Shown: positions 33,909-45,495 of the stretch, in pieces
How positions within the stretch are numbered: the stretch's first letter is position 1
Layout of the letters: every line of letters begins with the position of its first letter
Assembly: GCF_037975245.1 (NCBI RefSeq)
Contig: NC_092568.1
Coordinates: 37,538,501 to 37,602,500 of the forward strand
Length of the DNA stretch: 64,000 nucleotides
Direction: 5' to 3'
Origin: Apostichopus japonicus
Lineage: Eukaryota; Echinodermata; Holothuroidea; Aspidochirotida; Stichopodidae
Made by a program: the position numbers and the translations under genes
Notes under the pieces: generated by a model
Told to the model about the DNA's origin: nothing
Database searches by the model: none
What the model saw: only the letters and a program-made list of their open reading frames with translations

Positions 33909-34930
33909 TGTATAGGTTTGGTGAATATTAAACACCAATATATACACTGTAGGAGAGATGTGTAGGTTTGATAAAAAAAAACACCAATATGTACACTATA
34001 GGGAGATGGTTTAATGAATAGAACACCAACATGTACACTATAGGAGAGATGTGTAGGTTTGATGAATATTAAACACCAATATATACACTGTAGGAGAGAT
34101 GTGTAGGTTTGATAAAAAAACACACCAATATGTACACTATAGGGAGATGGTTTAATGAATAGAACACCAACATGTACACTATAGGAGAGATGTATAGGTT
34201 TGATGAATATTAAACACCAATATATACACTGTAGGAGAGATGTGTAGGTTTGATAAAAAAAACACCAATATGTACACTATAGGAGAGATGGTTTAATGAA
34301 TAGAACACCAACATGTACACTATAGGAGAGATGTATAGGTTTGGTGAATATTAAACACCAATATATACACTGTAGGAGAGATGTGTAGGTTTGATAAAAA
34401 AAACACCAATATGTACACTATAGGAGAGATGGTTTAATGAATAGAACACCAACATGTACATTATAGGAGAGATGTATAGGTTTGGTGAATATTAAACACC
34501 AATATATACACTGTAGGAGAGATGTGTAGGTTTGATAAAAAAAAAACACCAATATGTACACTATAGGGAGATGGTTTAATGAATAGAACACCAACATGCA
34601 CACTATAGGAGAGATGTGTAGGTTTGATAAAAAAAACACCCATATGTACACTATAGGAGAGATGGTTTAATGAATAGAACACCAACATGTACACTATAGG
34701 AGAGATGTATAGGTTTGATGAATATTAAACACCAATATATACACTGTAGGAGAGATGTGTAGGTTTGATAAAAAAAACACCAATATGTACACTGTAGGAG
34801 AGATGTGTAGGGTTGATTAATAGAACACCAATATGTACACTGTAGGAGAGATATGTAGGTTTGATGAATAGAATGTGCAGCAATATGTACACTGTAAGAG
34901 AGATGTGTAGGTTTGATGAATAGATTACCA
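33909..34930. repeat. Minisatellite, right arm, trimeric higher-order repeat
   Basis: Three related subunits alternate: GTAGGTTTGATAAAAAAAAC then ACCAATATGTACACTATAGG; GGTTTAATGAATAGAACACC then AACATGTACACTATAGGAGA; and GTTTGATGAATATTAAACAC then CAATATATACACTGTAGGAG. The A-B-C order repeats about every 140 bp to near 34740, after which units become single-type and degenerate. Minus-strand open frames across it are by-products of the repetition, not genes. Confidence 0.9.
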
Positions 34931-37483
34931 GCTTTGGGTCAGTAAAACCCCTTTGCATGAATCATAGGTCTACCACTAGTTTTGTTTTACCTCAGGTGTT
35001 CCAAAGGATGGACAAGGTGATACTAAATATCATTTTACCTTTTTGGAGGTATATAAACTACAATGCAATATGAATTTGATGTAAATAACTAGTCCTCCAA
35101 TGGATGACTGCCATAGCTGGTTTTGGTGATCAGAACAGAAATTTGGTTGTAATGTAGGACCGGAAGGCCTTTAAACTTTACCCTGATGATACCTTTAATA
35201 GCTTTGTAATGAATGTTGTAATCCCATTTGAGTAATAAGTACTTTTAAATAAAACTTTTAGAAATCATGCAAATTTATGCAAATAGCTGCAAAAAAGCAT
35301 GAATTTCTTAGTTTTTATTATTCAGTATTAAAATTAAAAACAAAATGGATTCTGAGAATTTTTTTGTTTTGAAATGACAAATTCATGGATGTAAATTGCA
35401 ACACATAAAACTAAGTAATTGTATCCCTATTTACTTCATTCCTCTCTAAGATTTATCCTGGCCTAAATCACCGATACATCATTTCACTTCAAATTTTAAA
35501 GAGATATTTTTTATAACAAATGCGATCAATTGAGCATTTACGTTCTCACATTAGCCTCTTTGTAATAGTGACAGAGGATTTGATATGGATACGTAGGTGG
35601 ATTTCTAAAGCATCTTGGAAGTGAGTAACTAGTTGCACAATCAAAGCAAGGAAGTGTTATCAATTCATCCTGTTTCTGGCTGTTTATGATTACACTTATG
35701 TCAGAACAATTCAAAGCAGCTTCTATTAGAAGCTTCTATTAAAGCTTCTGTGACAAATTCTGCATATGATGTAACATGTCAATACTTTTATCCCTATTGG
35801 TTTTAGAACTTTGCAATAAATGGAATTCACAAAGCTCATGAAATTTGAACAGGTCTTGTAAACATGATTGCTCAAAACAATATATCAAAAAATAAAACCT
35901 CCACAAAAGTGCATACAAGAACTGTTTTTTTTTGCTGTGGAGGTCAAAAGTCTGTTGAAAACAATAGATGTCACAGCCTGAAACCTAGTATTCATGATAG
36001 TCCAATTAAAACTTTGAATTTACTTCATACTTTAGTGTGTAGATCCTTCTTTGTGAGTACTAGAACCCATCTGGTATTTGTGGAGGTTATAGGTCACTTG
36101 AGGTCATGATTGGTCAAAATCTGAAAACATTGTAAACACCACAATTTCAAAATATTAACTTTACAATGAAATTAAATTTAGAGATAATGTATAGGTCCAT
36201 GTGAGTGTAAGAAGCTTGATGATCATGAGAAGTCCACATAGGTTCAAAACTTAGTTAAAATCTTGTATGCAGTGTTACATTAAAATTCTATTACAAAACT
36301 ATGGTATGAAATCACAAAGCGTGTAGGCTCTCTGGCAATCTACTAATTTAATCCATGGATAGCAATCCTACATAACTACTAGCTAGTTCGTACAGTATAT
36401 ATAGGAGCATATTGCCATTCCATACTGCAAGGAAATTCAACAGCAAACTGACACTGTTTTGATATTTTAGCTGATGCAGCAGTTTAATATTTTTTCTGCT
36501 TCATGTAAAGTAGCAATGATGCAGTTTTGAATGTATTTTATGTGATATTGTTGAGAGCTAATCTCCCAGAACCAGGTGTCACCATCAGTTTTTTGCTAAT
36601 TAATAATTGTTTAATTGGGTGCAAACATCACATGCTCAGGCAGTCTTGGTCTGAATCAACTGCCAAGGTGTATAAATATAGTGTTGCTTATAGTTTGTTA
36701 TTAACTTATATTGTAGATGGATACCAAACAAATAAGGTAAGGTGCTGCAAAAATGCAATGTTTGTTGAAGAGAAAAGAAAGTCAATATTTGATTCTATGA
36801 AGTTGATAAAGGTTTCTCAAAATATGGATATGAGTGCGCAGTAATTTTCAAGGGTGTAGAGAGATGAGTATAATGTTATAATCCATCAGTATATCTCACA
36901 TTCTTATCAGTTTACTACAATAACTGAAGTACTGTAAGGCTTCTCCATTTAATGTTCATGTTTATGATTTGTCAAATCCAGAGAAACATGCTCAGCTGTC
37001 GAGATATTACTATTCGAGACTGTTTTTATGAATGTGAAAAAGTAACATAACACCGTCACATTCATGTTTGATATGTATCCTGCTTGCCGGTTGTCAAAAT
37101 CCATGTTTCTTATTCTTGCATGATAAATTACAATTGAACTGAAATCAGCCATCTCAGTTATGAAAATGAATATTTATACATGTATATAGATAGGCTGTTT
37201 GCATTTGATACTCAGGCCTCAAAATCTGGGCTATGTACTGGCTGCATGCCAATGGATTTCACTGGTTGCAGGTAGAAAAACAAATGCACTGGTATTTTTC
37301 TGACAGTGCTTGGAAGTTAATGTTGCTTTTGTATTAATTCAAGGAAAATACAAGTGAGAATTTGATTTAGCTAGTAGATTTTTCATGCACTGGCAACATT
37401 TTGGCAATTGGCTAAAATTTTGATATTCTAGGCCTGCTACTACAGTAATATAGCATATGTACCGGAAAAAAAACTCTTTATAT
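34931..37483. other. Non-coding sequence
   Basis: No gene is recognised. The 105-codon open frame at 36527-36844 shows no domain or coding bias. A TATTTACTTCATTCCTCTC near 35440 vaguely resembles a DIRS left end but lacks the diagnostic ACCTGTCTCC. Confidence 0.5.
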
Positions 37484-37818
37484 TTACTTCGCTCCTCACT
37501 TACCTGTCTCCCCACAACTTATCAGGCTGTAACGACTGTAAAACGTTCTGAAATCCCATAGGATGTAAAGAAGGTAAAAATCCAATGTATTTCGGGCAAT
37601 TTCCGTAAGATTTTAGTCCACTACGAAAACGTATGAGTTAACACTGTGGATGGTAGAATGAGAAGGAAGGGCATCGACCGGAGGAGCCGGTCGCTGAGGG
37701 TGCACAGTGTTAAAAGATTACCAGGGCATACTAGACACGGTAGAATGAGGTGCTAATGTTGTGGGGAGACAGGTAAGCGAGTCACTCGTAAATATATAAA
37801 CCAGTAAGTTTTATCATA
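37484..37818. mobile_element. Short two-ended DIRS-derived element
   Basis: The left end TTACTTCGCTCCTCAC plus TTACCTGTCTCCCCACAAC is followed at once by sequence that is the reverse complement of the DIRS left interior (TTATCAGGCTGTAACGACTG). The terminal repeat follows (GGTGCACAGTGTTAAAAG) with a full right end (AAATATATAAACCAGTAAGT then TTTAT). At 335 bp it has no gene. The interior matches 19430-19742 closely. It has both ends and no visible direct repeats, unlike the one-ended fragments. Confidence 0.85.
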
Positions 37819-38112
37819 TATATTTAGGACAACAGACTTAACAGATCCCCATTGAAACAGATTTTAATTCCTGATATAGTCTGTCCTATAACCATTTCCA
37901 GGAGTGAATTGTTTAATTATAAGTAAGATTTTGTATTTGTACTATCGGTGAAGTGTAGATCTCTTCATTTGAAAATTTTACTTTGGTATTCACTTAGGTA
38001 TTGGTATTATTACCAATTGATATTTTTACATTTCCAGGGTTACAAGTGATGATCATTGCTAAATATCACCAAGTGTATTTTTACACTTAGAACTGTTTTG
38101 ATGTGTTCAGAA

Positions 38113-38180
38113 TTTTACTTTCACTCCTCTCAAACCTGTCTCCCAGTCTATGTATGCACTGCATCCCCCACCCCCCACCC
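38113..38180 (+). mobile_element. Decayed DIRS-family left terminus
   Basis: TTTACTTTCACTCCTCTCAA then ACCTGTCTCCCAG and TATGCACTGCAT follow the order of the left end of DIRS copy 2 (TTACTTCGTTCC, ACCTGTCTCCCCAC, TATGCACCGCAT). No right end follows. Confidence 0.5.
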
Positions 38181-40776
38181 CACCCAAACTCTGGGGACTG
38201 CCCGCTTTCTCTTCCTTCCGAATCTTCATTTCACAGAAGCAACTTCGTGAATTTTAAGCTGCAGATTGTTATTCTGAGTTTTTGGCTCTAGGTTGATAGC
38301 ACACTATAGATGTGCACTATATATACATAACCCTAGATTCTAATACAAGTTTTCATCATGCATGAACATCTGCTCTTGGTTAAATGAACCACACTCAAAA
38401 AAGGGAACTTCAGGTTTTGAATTCCAAAGGATATGTACCTCATTAATATAAAACAGTTTTATTTTAGCAAGACATAACCAAGGATAATGTTAAAAACTGA
38501 TTGAATCCAAAATTCTAAAGTACCATTACCAATGATTCCATACCCATTTCTTGCAAATTAATTTGCTGTAAATTTAAATTATTTAAACATTTTAAGTATT
38601 ATTATTATTTTTTTGAATGTTGTTTATACATATCAAATAAGGAAGTAAACTTTTCATAATACTGTAGAAGATGAAGCTGTGACATTTTGATCTCTACTAA
38701 GTATGTACAGAACTTTAGCTTTATGTTTACCTTCCAGGAATATTGTAGCTACATGAACCATCAATTGATACATAAAGCACTCTAAACATGATTCTCGAGT
38801 CTTGTTTTTTCATCCGTCATCTCCTACCATAAATTTTCCGCCTCTAGATGAGAAGGCATTCTCATCTTTAGTCTGATTTATGACTGGCGTGATGCGTCTG
38901 CTGCAACAGAGAGAATGAGCTAAGAGAGACAGAGAGAGAGAGAAGAGGAAAGAGAGCCGGTCGGAAACTGTATTTCACCGCATCTCATACTTTGTGGGAG
39001 GAAGATGTTGTTACTCTCTAAGTCAGTTACCTCTTGCAAAATGTCTGTGCATGTGCGTGTGTGTATGTGTAAGCGTCACACCAATCAAACCGTAGCATCA
39101 TTTGCACATTATCTTATAATTCATTGGCTTGTCCCAGGGAAGCGTTACAGCGCCATGCCCAATGGGTTCTGCGAGTAATCCTGGTTTAATTAGTTGTTTG
39201 TCAAGCATATTCAGACCGTTCACTTTCCTAGTTCTCTCTCATATTCCCAGTCAAACCAATGATTAGAATTTGTTATGCCTTGTCTTTCATCGTTGTCGGG
39301 GTAGCTAGTTTAGTTTAATACGCGGTTTACAGAAATAGTGCCACCAGATGTGACATATATTCTTTCATGGGTACGAAGCATCTGCTTTTGTCGTTACGAT
39401 ACTCCATATTTATCCAAGTAGCATTTTTCGATGCCTTAGAATCGTCATCTGTGCCAGTGCGCACTCTACTGTGGCTTGGTTTTTCAGGTGTTTATATTGA
39501 TGAGAAGCTGTAATATATATGCGAAGATCCGTATCTACTCACCAAGGATAGAATGCTTTGGTAGTGACTTCAGCGCTTGCTTGTTACGTCCCTGAACTGT
39601 CTAGGAATAATACAGTCCTTTAGGGATTTGGAAGGTAACCATGGCAACAGTTTCTTGCTCCACTCATTGCTTGCATTACATCCATTCACGCATAAAATTC
39701 AAGCATTCAGAGGTGAAAGAAAACTTGCTTGTCAACGCACTGGAACCCTTCTTCTGCAAAAGCCTTAAGTGTCGACAGAGAATGGTGAACAGTTGGGTAA
39801 AATTGTGATAAAATGGAGGGGGGGGGGGGAGAGGCAAAGAGGATAAGAATTTTACCATATATATATTTTTGAGAAAGAATCCTTTATGCTTTAGTGTTGA
39901 CTCTTGTTTTAGGGAAAACTGGTCGTGTGATAATGGAGAGTACAGATAAGTATTGAGAAGAAGGAAAGAAGTAAAGGATAAGATTGAATTTATTTCAAGC
40001 TTTAAAGAAATATTAAAAGAAATGTCATCATTTTTCCCAATTTTCAGATTTAGCGGTGCATTATTAAATTTAGTGGTTACATTACATGCATTACCTTGTC
40101 ATGTGTTGGACATAATATCACTATTTACTGAATATGGTATGGTTCTGTGCACTAAAAACTGATATGCATCTCTGTATTTGTGTACCAAAGTTAGCAATTT
40201 TCCTTTGTGATACCAGAAGAATTGTTGCCTTATGTGTTCATCTACTCTGGATGTGGATTGGTTTTCAGGAAGTCATAACTAACCGATAAATTCAGTTGTG
40301 TATGTGGTTGTGTCATGCCTTGAAGCCTGGCTAACACAAAAAGTACATGGTGGTTTAACTTCATACTGGATATATGTGAATGCTCCTTTAATACTGAGTA
40401 CAAGAAAACCTCTCTTGCAGTGGTCAAATGGTCTTTTGAGATCAACATAGGTGGAAGTCTGAAAACTTAGTAAACATGATAACATCCAACTTAAAGCTTT
40501 AATGTACTTAATATTTGGCATGTTTAAATTTTAAATGTTACTATCAATAACTTGAATGACATGCATAGACACCATATGAAAATCAATGCTCATCATTACA
40601 AAATCTGAAACCAGATAATGTATATTCCTATGACTTTCTCTATGTAGCAACTTTGGCATACATTACCTTTGGTGCAAAACGGGTCAGATAAAATGTCTCT
40701 GTTGCAGAAGGTGTACACATAAACATGTAAAATATACATTCAGCTTAACATGCAATAGAAATGCACTGTTATCAGA
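38181..40776. other. Non-coding sequence with a mixed-composition patch
   Basis: No gene is recognised. A (GA)n-rich tract lies at about 38905-38955, a GC- and CpG-richer patch at 38810-39620 (see the CCAAT cluster), and a G-run near 39818-39830. Confidence 0.5.
39084..39265. promoter_or_regulatory. Cluster of CCAAT-type motifs, possible promoter
   Basis: ACCAATCAAA (about 39080), TCATTGGCTT (about 39121), GCCCAATGGG (about 39157) and AACCAATGAT (about 39255) lie within 180 bp in a patch with more CpG than its surroundings. This would suit a host promoter, perhaps an upstream one for the R7 RGS gene on the same strand 11 kb downstream. No TATA box, initiator or first exon could be identified, so this is only a candidate. 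Confidence 0.2.
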
Positions 40777-41023
40777 GTTTTGAGATTCAGCAGCAATTCT
40801 GCTCTACTTTAAAAACATGTGTTTTATAATTTTTCTGTCATTGAAGTCCCTTTTGCATGCTGTATATTTTCCCCACAAAAGACATATGAAAAGCCACACC
40901 TATTATTCTTTTGTCTACGATATTATTCATATCATACACCCCCCATTGTAGTGGCTGGAGAAAATTACTTCAGCCTTTCTTCTTTATCACTTACAGAGTA
41001 GAACTGTCCTGCATACACACTAT
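40777..41023. repeat. Left part of the tandem-duplicated target of DIRS copy 2
   Basis: These 247 bp recur, with no difference that I can see, at 48444-48690. They directly precede the first base of DIRS copy 2. Confidence 0.93.
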
Positions 41024-41038
41024 TTACTTCGTTCCCCA

Positions 41039-41163
41039 CTTACCTGTCTCCCCACAACCTATGCACCGCATTCTACCGTGTCTAGAATGCCCTGGTAATC
41101 TTTTAACACTGTACACCCTCACTGGCCCAAATGGCCTTCCTTCATTTTTCTACCCACAAAGTG
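41039..41163. repeat. DIRS copy 2 left inverted terminal repeat
   Basis: It runs from CTTACCTGTCTCCCCACAAC to CTACCCACAAAGTG and is matched in reverse complement by 47696-47827. Confidence 0.9.
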
Positions 41164-41414
41164 TCTCAATGTGTTTTTCGGAGTTAGAAAAATTTTCGCG
41201 AAATTCGCCCGGATTACCTTGGATTTATACTCTAGAAGTTTCCTATCAGGACTTCTGCACTTCCAAGGATCTTTTCCAGCCTGATAAGTATCCTTTTCTT
41301 GTAGGGAAGGGTGTTTTTGGGGGCTGTTTTTAGTGTACACTCTCGCCCATGCGTTCGTTTTTTCTTACGTAACGTTTTTAGGGTAACAGGTAGTAGCTCT
41401 GCGAGACTACTTCG

Positions 41415-42365
41415 TTCGTTGCCTATACCGCCTTGTTTACGCGGATAGGCATATATTTTCGTATGTACATGTTTCAGCTTTTCTTACTTTAAAAGATAAT
41501 ATGTTTTGCTTGTTTCATGTACCTTCGTTACTTCTTACGCCTTTGTGTGGGTTTTCCCCTTGTAGCGTAATTTGTAGCGTTGCCTATACCGCCTTGTTTA
41601 CGCGGATAGGCATGTTTTTCCGTATGTACATGTGTTTCAGCTTTTCTTACTTAGCATAAGATGTTTTGCTTTCATGTACTTCGTTAATTTTTACGCTTTC
41701 AGTGTGGGTTTTCACTTTTGTAGCGTAGTTGTAGCCACGTTCCGATATCTCCTAACTAGTCGAGATAGTCGGCTCGTTTCGTTGTTTTTCATGTTAAGAC
41801 GGGAGTATCCTTGATTTCATATATTGTTGTATATTTTCATGTTTCCTCCAGTTGTTGCTACGTGCGCGCCCTGAGTCTCATGACTTGGGGTGTACCTCGT
41901 AGCCTTGTTCCCCCCTCCGCTGGTTCGCGGTTAGGGGGTTCTCTCCCTTATATACATGTTTCGTCCTTTTACAAGTTTTCGATGCATATATGTTTAGTTA
42001 CGTTGCTTCCATATGTCGGAAGTGTTTCTCCTTGTAACGTATCTTGTAAGCCGCGAACTCCTATCCAATACTAGGCGGTTCGATTACGTTGTTGTTGTTC
42101 TTGTTTGAACCTTCATATATTTGTACATATTTTCATGTTCTCCATGGGTTTCGCTACTCGTGCACCTCCTAAGTGTCGGGAGTTTTCACTTGGGGCGTAT
42201 CTCGTAGCCTTGTTCCTCCCTTCCCGCTCTGTACGCGGATAGAGGGGTTCTCTCCCTTGTTTACATGCTTCGTCCTTTTCCTTCATGTATTCTGGTTACG
42301 TGTTCGCTTCTAAGTGTGGGAAGTTTTTCACTATTGTAGCGTACCTTGTAAGCCGCGAGCCTCTA
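41415..42365 (+). repeat. Internal duplications in the DIRS copy 2 leader
   Basis: GCCTATACCGCCTTGTTTAC plus GCGGATAGGCAT occurs near 41420 and again near 41582. The TCGTAGCCTTGTTCC block followed by GGGGTTCTCTCCCTT occurs near 41897 and near 42207, and GTAAGCCGCGA near 42047 and 42348. The leader has therefore grown by segmental tandem duplication. No ORF is supported here. Confidence 0.75.
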
Positions 42366-42500
42366 GCGGGGCGCGTTGTTTTTGTCACGTAACTTTACTC
42401 TCTGTTAGCATACTCCCACCCTACTTCCTCCTTATAGTCGTTCCGTTTGATACGTTAGACTATTTGCCGTTAGTCTCTCCTTAACGTGGGTTTCTCAGAC

Positions 42501-43630
42501 ATGTCTCGAAGCCACCTTAAATGTGTGAACTGTTCCGAGACCTCTGTCTAGTCTGTTTTGTTTTCACACCAGACAGTGGCAGCACATCGACACCTGGCTA
42601 GCAGGCCGGGACAGGTTAGATCTATCACCGAACCCACAGTTCCCCTGGAGGGAATCGGAGGAGAGACAGGAGATGAAGAGGAAGTGAGAGAGTTGGTGGG
42701 AGTTGAGATGGAGAGAGGCCAGGAGAGGGCCGGAGAAGAGAGAGAGAGAGAGAGATGGAGATTTGCCACCCAAGGTGCCGGCGCTGTCCGGATGTACCAC
42801 CAAGGGCTAGGGCAAGGGCAAGGCTCAAGGCCAACCAAAAGCCCATGTGAGAGAGAGAGAGATGCAGATTTTGCCACCCAAGGTGCCGGCGCTGTCCGGA
42901 TGTACCACCAAGGGCTAGGGCAAGGGCAAGGCTCAAGGCCAACCAAAAGCCCATGACAAAGACGGCCAGAGCGGACAGTCCGTCCGGGTCGCAGAGAGCG
43001 GCACCCGTTGTGGTGCGCGCAAAGAGAGGGGCTCCGGAGAGCCAGGGTCCGGCGAGACCTCAGAAGGAGCCCGGAACAGACGTTCCCCTCCGACCCAAGG
43101 AAGGCTAGGCTCAAGGCCAATAGAAAGCCCTTTAGAAGTTCCGACCGGAACGGACGGAATGTCCGGGTCGAGGAGAGTGGTACCCGGCGTGGTACGCACA
43201 CAGAGATAGGCTCCGGGAGCCCGAGTCCGGCGAGAGAGGCCGGAGGAGAGAGAGAGAGAGAGGAGAAAGAGATATTGCCCCCCAAGGTCCCGGCACCGTC
43301 CGGATTCTATGACCAAGGGGGAAGGCAAGGGCAAGGCTCAAGGCCAATAAATAGCCCATTTGAAATTCCGACCGGAATGGACAGAATGTCCGGGTCGAGA
43401 GGAGTGGTACCCGGCTAGGTACGCACACAGAGATGGGCTCCGAGAGACCACGGGTCCAGCGAGTGCGGAACCGAGGTTCCACTCCGGATCCCAGGAGTCG
43501 GTCCCGGAGCAGGGAACCGATGAGATCAACAACTGCTGGGCCCCCAGAACGGGGTAGTAAGGGCAAACGCCCAATCCGAAAGGAAAACGGCAAACGGAGA
43601 TATACTTATCCCCAGCCTCAAAGTTAATCC
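42501..43630 (+). pseudogene. DIRS copy 2 gag-like remnant with repeats
   Basis: The ATG at 42501 starts MSRSHLKCVNCSE, matching the first cysteine pair of the copy 1 gag. The frame then reaches a TAG at once because the part with the other Cys residues is deleted. Downstream, a charged Glu/Arg-rich region corresponds to the middle of gag (GAGAGAGA-rich, minus-strand open frames are shadows). A 110-bp unit containing CCACCCAAGGTGCCGGCGCT is repeated in tandem at about 42767 and 42877. A second unit containing GGAATGTCCGGGTCGAG recurs at about 43155 and 43383, with a diverged version near 42978. No continuous frame spans the region, so it cannot make gag. Confidence 0.65.
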
Positions 43631-44005
43631 CGCCTCCAAGAGGGGGAAGAGTCTCTTTCATCAGGGGAGTGTTGCCCCCCGGAACTAGCAGCTTGAGCTG
43701 CGACGACAGGTTCGAATCAATTGCGGAAAGACACTGCAATCGCTACACCATTTATCATTACACATCCCGAATGTGTGTTTAATAAGTACCAGCAGAAACC
43801 AGGACATGACATAGATTTCCTGTGCATTCATGGGTCATATTCTCCTCGCTAATTATATTTCTCTCTCGTTATAATTCATCGCCATATGTCTAGGTTTGAA
43901 ACCTTGCTTATGTTTTGTTGTTTAAAACGCTGGTGGAACCCCCTCCAGAGCATGTTAAAAGGCGCAAACTGAAGCGATTCTAGTACAGTCTCGTTACTTA
44001 GTACC

Positions 44006-44093
44006 TTGGCAACCTGCCAAGAAGAGAACGTTCTCGAAGCTTGGCAAAGTGCCAGGAAAACGAAGCCTTCCAAGAGTCTTGGCAAACTGCCAA
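44006..44093. promoter_or_regulatory. Three NFI-type palindromic sites
   Basis: TTGGCAACCTGCCAA (44006-44020), TTGGCAAAGTGCCAG (44041-44055) and TTGGCAAACTGCCAA (44079-44093) fit the nuclear factor I consensus TTGGC-N5-GCCAA; the first and third are perfect. Starts are spaced 35 and 38 bp apart. A 12-bp palindrome GAGAACGTTCTC lies between the first two. Binding is inferred from the motif only. Confidence 0.45.
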
Positions 44094-44863
44094 GACAATA
44101 TTCCCGCGCTGTGTATTTGTTATGAGAGGAGGGGGGCCAAGCAGTCACCTGGATTGACACGTGTAAGCTCAACGTTTGCTGCAACGAGCTGTCGACTACG
44201 TGAGCGATCCCATGGAATAAACCTCTCTCTCTATTTTTTGGGTGAATTTCCAAGACAAACGCGTTAGTAGTAAGTTGGAAAAGGGGTAGGATAAAACCCC
44301 AACAAAGGTACAAGCGCTAACGCGCTCCGAGCATACAGTATGCGCTTCGTGAATAATGTTCGATGTTCCCGACATTTTAAGCACAGTTGCATTTCGTAGC
44401 ACCTGATAGCCTAGTCGTGGCTATGCGCTAGGTGGTTTCAATAGGAAGTTGGATACTTCTACTGTACTACACTACGAAATTGACACGTCTCGACATGGAG
44501 AGATTTGAGGAGTAACGGGTACGTTATCATAACATTTATTACGTGTTTATTACGTTAAATGTGGTGTGGTAAAAACGTCGACATAACGTTTCTATGAGAT
44601 ATTAATGTTGTATTAATGTTATATTATTGTCTTAACGTAAATCGTTTTGAAATATGAGCCTGAAAACGTTTTCGGTGACATACCTCTTACACCACTCATA
44701 ACGTTGTCATAACAAAACACTACATGCTTAGTAACGCTTTTGTGTTTGCTGAGTAACTCCCCGGGCTCCGTTAAGCAGCCAGGGATTTATGAGGTGGATT
44801 TTCTACAAACCCACCCTCTCACCATCTTCACAGCCCCTGTTGGGAGTTTGTTTCTGATGAGTA

Positions 44864-44930
44864 GGTCTATAGCTCAGTTAGCTCAGGGTTAAAGCCTTTC
44901 ACTCATAAGGTCCCCGATTCAGGCCACCCC
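44864..44930 (+). mobile_element. tRNA-like SINE head
   Basis: GTCTATAGCTCAGTTAGCTC resembles a tRNA D-arm with A box, CACTCATAAGG an anticodon arm and GGTCCCCGATTCAGGCC a degenerate T-arm/B box. Weak stem pairing and its setting inside a mobile element argue for a SINE head and not a working tRNA gene. Confidence 0.5.
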
Positions 44931-45286
44931 AAGTTTAATGTATGTTGTCCAGCTACAGAGTTGTTGACTTTTCATAATCATGGACGTTAAATTTGTATGT
45001 AAGAGACTGACTTCAGTCAGCTTGCAGCTTGGTTAAGCCAGTGAGGCTTCTTCTCATGTTCCTACTTGCAGGATGATCCTAAATACGTTCTTAAATACAT
45101 ACATATAATTGTAGGAGTCACATAAACAGTAGCATTGTAGCTTTGTTTAAGATTCTGATGAAGCAAACTATCCATTCAGTACTCAGTCTCATTTTTTGTA
45201 GCAGGGCAGCATTGTTTAAGATTCCGTATTCACTCAGCAGAGTGAGATTCTGTACCTTCAGTACTCATTTTTAGAGAGTACTGTGG

Positions 45287-45495
45287 TCAAGTGGTGAAGG
45301 CAGTGGACTGGTGATCTAAGGCTTGCAGGTTTGAGTCCTGGCCGGATCATTCAGTTGTTTCCTTGGGCAAGGCACTTTTTTGTCAGTGCAGCTTCCCATC
45401 CAGAAGATACTTGTCTCTATGCTTGACAGGTTTTCGTTGACCGGAGTAATATTGTTAGGCGCCTCAGGCATCATTATCTTTCAATAGGTCTACGC
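45287..45495 (+). mobile_element. tRNA-derived SINE
   Basis: The 5' part (TGTGGTCAAGTGGTGAAGGC, then GGTTTGAGTCCTGGCC) has A- and B-box promoter motifs in tRNA spacing. It is followed by a body containing TTTCCTTGGGCAAGGCACTT and CTTCCCATCC, a core I associate with SINEs of invertebrate deuterostomes and other animals. It lies within the foreign block of DIRS copy 2. Confidence 0.65.

Noticed and set aside
34418-34958. Minus-strand open frames over the minisatellite
   Set aside because: Repetitive peptide translations of a tandem array with no start context or domain.
35436-35470. DIRS left terminus remnant
   Set aside because: Only TATTTACTTCATTCCTC matches; the diagnostic ACCTGTCTCC and terminal-repeat blocks are missing.
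36527-36844. 105-codon + strand open frame
   Set aside because: No recognisable domain, AT-driven composition and no splice or promoter support.
42548-43739. Long minus-strand open frames across the DIRS copy 2 gag region
   Set aside because: They are Ser/Leu-rich complements of GA-rich gag DNA; the + strand carries the gag start and cysteine motif.
44864-45350. Possible functional tRNA genes
   Set aside because: The cloverleaf stems do not pair well, both lie inside a mobile-element block, and one is followed by a SINE-type body.
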